From assembly GCA_022385755.1 (NCBI GenBank), contig MU278353.1:161489-225488 (forward strand): a stretch of 64,000 nt of DNA. Reading direction: 5' to 3'. Origin of the DNA: Trametopsis cervina. Lineage: Eukaryota; Basidiomycota; Agaricomycetes; Polyporales; Irpicaceae. Under the pieces are notes generated by a model. That model saw only the letters and a list, made by a program, of their open reading frames with translations, did not search any database and was not told the origin of the DNA. The position numbers and the translations under genes were made by a program. Below, piece after piece: positions 61,874 through 64,000 of this stretch; within the stretch, counting starts at the first letter, position 1; each line of letters begins with the position of its first letter.

Positions 61874-62029
61874 GTAGGCACTGCGAAAGTGGAGGATAGA
61901 CGAATATGAGGATGCACATACTGAATGCGAGCACGATTTACATCAGAGGAGTTCAAAGTGAGATTCCGCTGAGCTTGATTCAACTCAGAATCGCGGCACA
62001 GTTCCGGGTACATTATGTCATATTATATG

Positions 62030-63540
62030 TTACAACGCCAACTGTCTAAATGCACGGCCGCGTACCTGCGGATTCCAGTCCGAGTCAAACATGATAAAGT
62101 GGCCAGCCTTCGTCAGGTTTATACCCAGACCCCCGGCCTTAGTGGATATCGAAAAGACGGGGATCACGCTTCTGGTAGGTTCGGCGAGGCTGACGCGTAC
62201 GAAAAATTTTCCTGTTGGAGCTGCGACATAATTAATGAAGAAGAGCGTCCAGAGAGGAGTGCGTATGTGGCTGACCGGTTTGGTGTCGAACGTCGGATGA
62301 GGCCTTGGCGTCGAACCGTCCAAGCGGGCGTACAATTTCGAGCGGAGCGCTATGAAATCTTCGAGAAAATCTAGCATCGTAAAACGCTATTAGCCCTTGC
62401 GCACTATACGTATTGCGCATAGTCATAGTACGTACCCCTACCCATTGCTACAGGCGCTTCAAGACCGCTACACCTCGTTCATCGACAAGAACACCATGAG
62501 CTATTTCTCTGTGGCAACAAGGAATAGCAGCGCGTACGTGCACTGCCTGATTTCAACGCGTCGTGGAAGGCCCGTGCAGTATGTGAGGTGAAGATAGCCA
62601 ATGCAGAAGGCCCCAGAGCTCGACGAGGTTGTTCTACACGGGTGTGCCCGTCAGTATGAGCCGGTATATTGAGCCGGTACTGCGTGATTTGCACATAATC
62701 TGTGTTTGCGCATCCTTGATGCGGTGACCTTCGTCTAGGACGACGTACGTCTGGCGGCGAGACTTGAATCAGCTCTCACGGCGCTGTGCCCATTCGCATG
62801 TCGTCACGCAGAAGTGAGTGCGCCGGCGCGCACTGCGAGCTTCAGACGCGTGCATTCGGATTCTTGCGCGTAGAGATGCCGGGTGTAGGAGGGGTGCCAT
62901 GTTTGAGCTCGCGCTGCCAGGTGCGGACGACGGATAGCGGGCAGACGTTGTCGAGGCCCATCTCGTCGCCGACGACGCAGTTCATGCTGCTGTCATGCAT
63001 ATGCGCCAGATACGAGAGCCCGCGCAGTTGGTAGTCGTTCATTCTACCGTTCTGGATCAGCGAGGGCTGCGATGAGATGTCGGACAGCGCTTTGTAGGAG
63101 CCGGAGTCTACGGAGGCGGCGAGCTTATTGGCGAGTGAGGAGAAGAATGTGCTTGAGGGCTGGAGAAGGGGTAACAACTGTGTACTATGGCTCTGTGTCA
63201 CTTGTTGTGCGACGCTGCGACGACGAACTCACTGCTTTCTTATCCTCCTTCTTCGCCTTCTTCGCTATGGCCTCCGCCGCCTCCTCGAAGCCAGTATAGT
63301 CCAGAGGCGTCTGCTTCTTCTTGGCTAACGAAGGTGCATAGCTTTCGACGAGGCAGGCGTTTCATCGTACTCTTTCGAGCGGCGTCTTCGCAGTCGTCGG
63401 TTCGCCGTGGGGGTCTCAACTTCAACCATGGTAGGTCGTAGCTCCTGAACGAGAAGGCGAGACGTGATTTTGGTGACAGACAGTCTAACTAGTCTCCAGA
63501 TTCCGGTATGGAATTTGTGTCCTTGGAGGGAGACATTCAA
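62030..63540 (-). pseudogene. SNF2-family ATPase pseudogene, right-arm outer copy
   Basis: Counterpart of the left-arm pseudogene. Recognisable parts are an N-terminal segment with RRLRRRRSKEYDETP (about 63,380-63,420), STFFSSLANKLAASVDSGSY, MNDYQLRGLSYLAHMHDSSM, then GDEMGL joined directly to DNVCPL, the same Walker A deletion as in the left arm. TGTPV-type sequence lies near 62,640, and a helicase C-terminal piece with [20 protein letters not shown] at about 62,150-62,080. The middle of the gene, including most of the region between the two helicase lobes, and the PHD finger are missing, and there are frameshifts. Not functional. Confidence 0.87.
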
Positions 63541-63610
63541 GTTCGCCGTGTGCTATATGGGATTAGCGAATTGTGGGAGTCGAGATTTTGGGTGGGCTAC
63601 AGCGTGTAGA

Positions 63611-63630
63611 TGTCACGGACGCGTCTGTCA
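63611..63630 (-). promoter_or_regulatory. Conserved ACGCGT-centred promoter element, outer SNF2 pseudogene
   Basis: Same 20-base element as at 627-646, reversed, upstream of the outer pseudogene. Its survival in front of a dead gene may simply reflect shared ancestry. Confidence 0.4.
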
Positions 63631-64000
63631 CATCAATGTCACAAAAAGGTGTACCGAGTGCAAGTATTCTCACATTGAACCTCCTCCACGATGTGTCGTA
63701 CAGTACAGATCATTCAACGCGCAACACCGATATAAAATGCGAAGGAATGTCGGTCGCGCCCTCCAGAGGTGGATTTTTAGGCTTTCGATTATCCCCCAAT
63801 ATAGCGTTTGCGTCTTTTTCCCACAGACAGGGTTGGGATTTGTGAAGAATGGGCTTTATGCGAGGACCGGTGCAGTGTCCTCTGCTCATCCGTATCTTTC
63901 ATATTCTAACGTAAAGACATCGACTGACTGCTATTGTGCGCGCGGTGCGCATCCCTCTGACGCACAAGCCTACGACTCCAAGACTAAACCCAGCCACAAC

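Overview
The window looks like nuclear DNA of an Agaricomycete (mushroom- or polypore-type basidiomycete). Genes are closely spaced, each with many short phase-consistent introns of about 45-70 bases (GTRNGT...YAG). Gene content fits: a cytochrome P450 group, an expanded fungal kinase-like gene, a Zn(II)2Cys6 regulator, a Kre9/Knh1-type secreted protein and a DUF6699-type protein. No CRISPR array, rRNA, tRNA or intact transposon was found by eye. Gene names come from recognising family motifs; no database search was run.

Layout. (1) 1-4.4 kb: the left arm of a large inverted segmental duplication, with a dead SNF2 ATPase, a kinase-like gene and a truncated alpha/beta hydrolase. (2) 4.4-9.5 kb: a gene-poor stretch, then a 14-exon base-exchange phosphatidylserine synthase. 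(3) 9.5-16 kb: a gene-free, microsatellite-rich stretch leading into a Zn2Cys6 transcription factor (16.1-17.9 kb). (4) 18.7-21.3 kb: a TANGO2/NRDE protein and a Kre9-like secreted protein, divergent. (5) 23-34.5 kb: three related P450 genes, one inverted, with the SWR1-complex actin ARP6 lying between them. (6) 35-50 kb: mostly housekeeping genes, namely GDA1 (Golgi nucleoside diphosphatase), a DUF6699-type protein, hypothetical genes, NOP56 and a KHA1-like K+/H+ antiporter. (7) 51-53 kb: a small secreted acidic protein and a glutathione S-transferase gene broken by one in-frame TGA. (8) 53.5-64 kb: the right arm, with an intact hydrolase, an intact SNF2-PHD remodeller, an intact kinase-like gene, a conserved hypothetical gene, and degenerate second copies of three of these.

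The most unusual structure is the duplication. The right arm holds two tandem units, each originally [SNF2 - kinase - hypothetical gene]. The inner unit kept SNF2 and the hypothetical gene but lost the kinase; the outer unit kept the kinase but lost the other two. The left arm, about 55 kb away and inverted, matches the outer unit and shares its deletion of the SNF2 Walker A motif. The SNF2 copy was therefore already dead before the inverted duplication arose. A short promoter element with an ACGCGT core is kept in front of all three SNF2 copies. I see no sign of a new defence or mobile system; the novelty here is structural and evolutionary.
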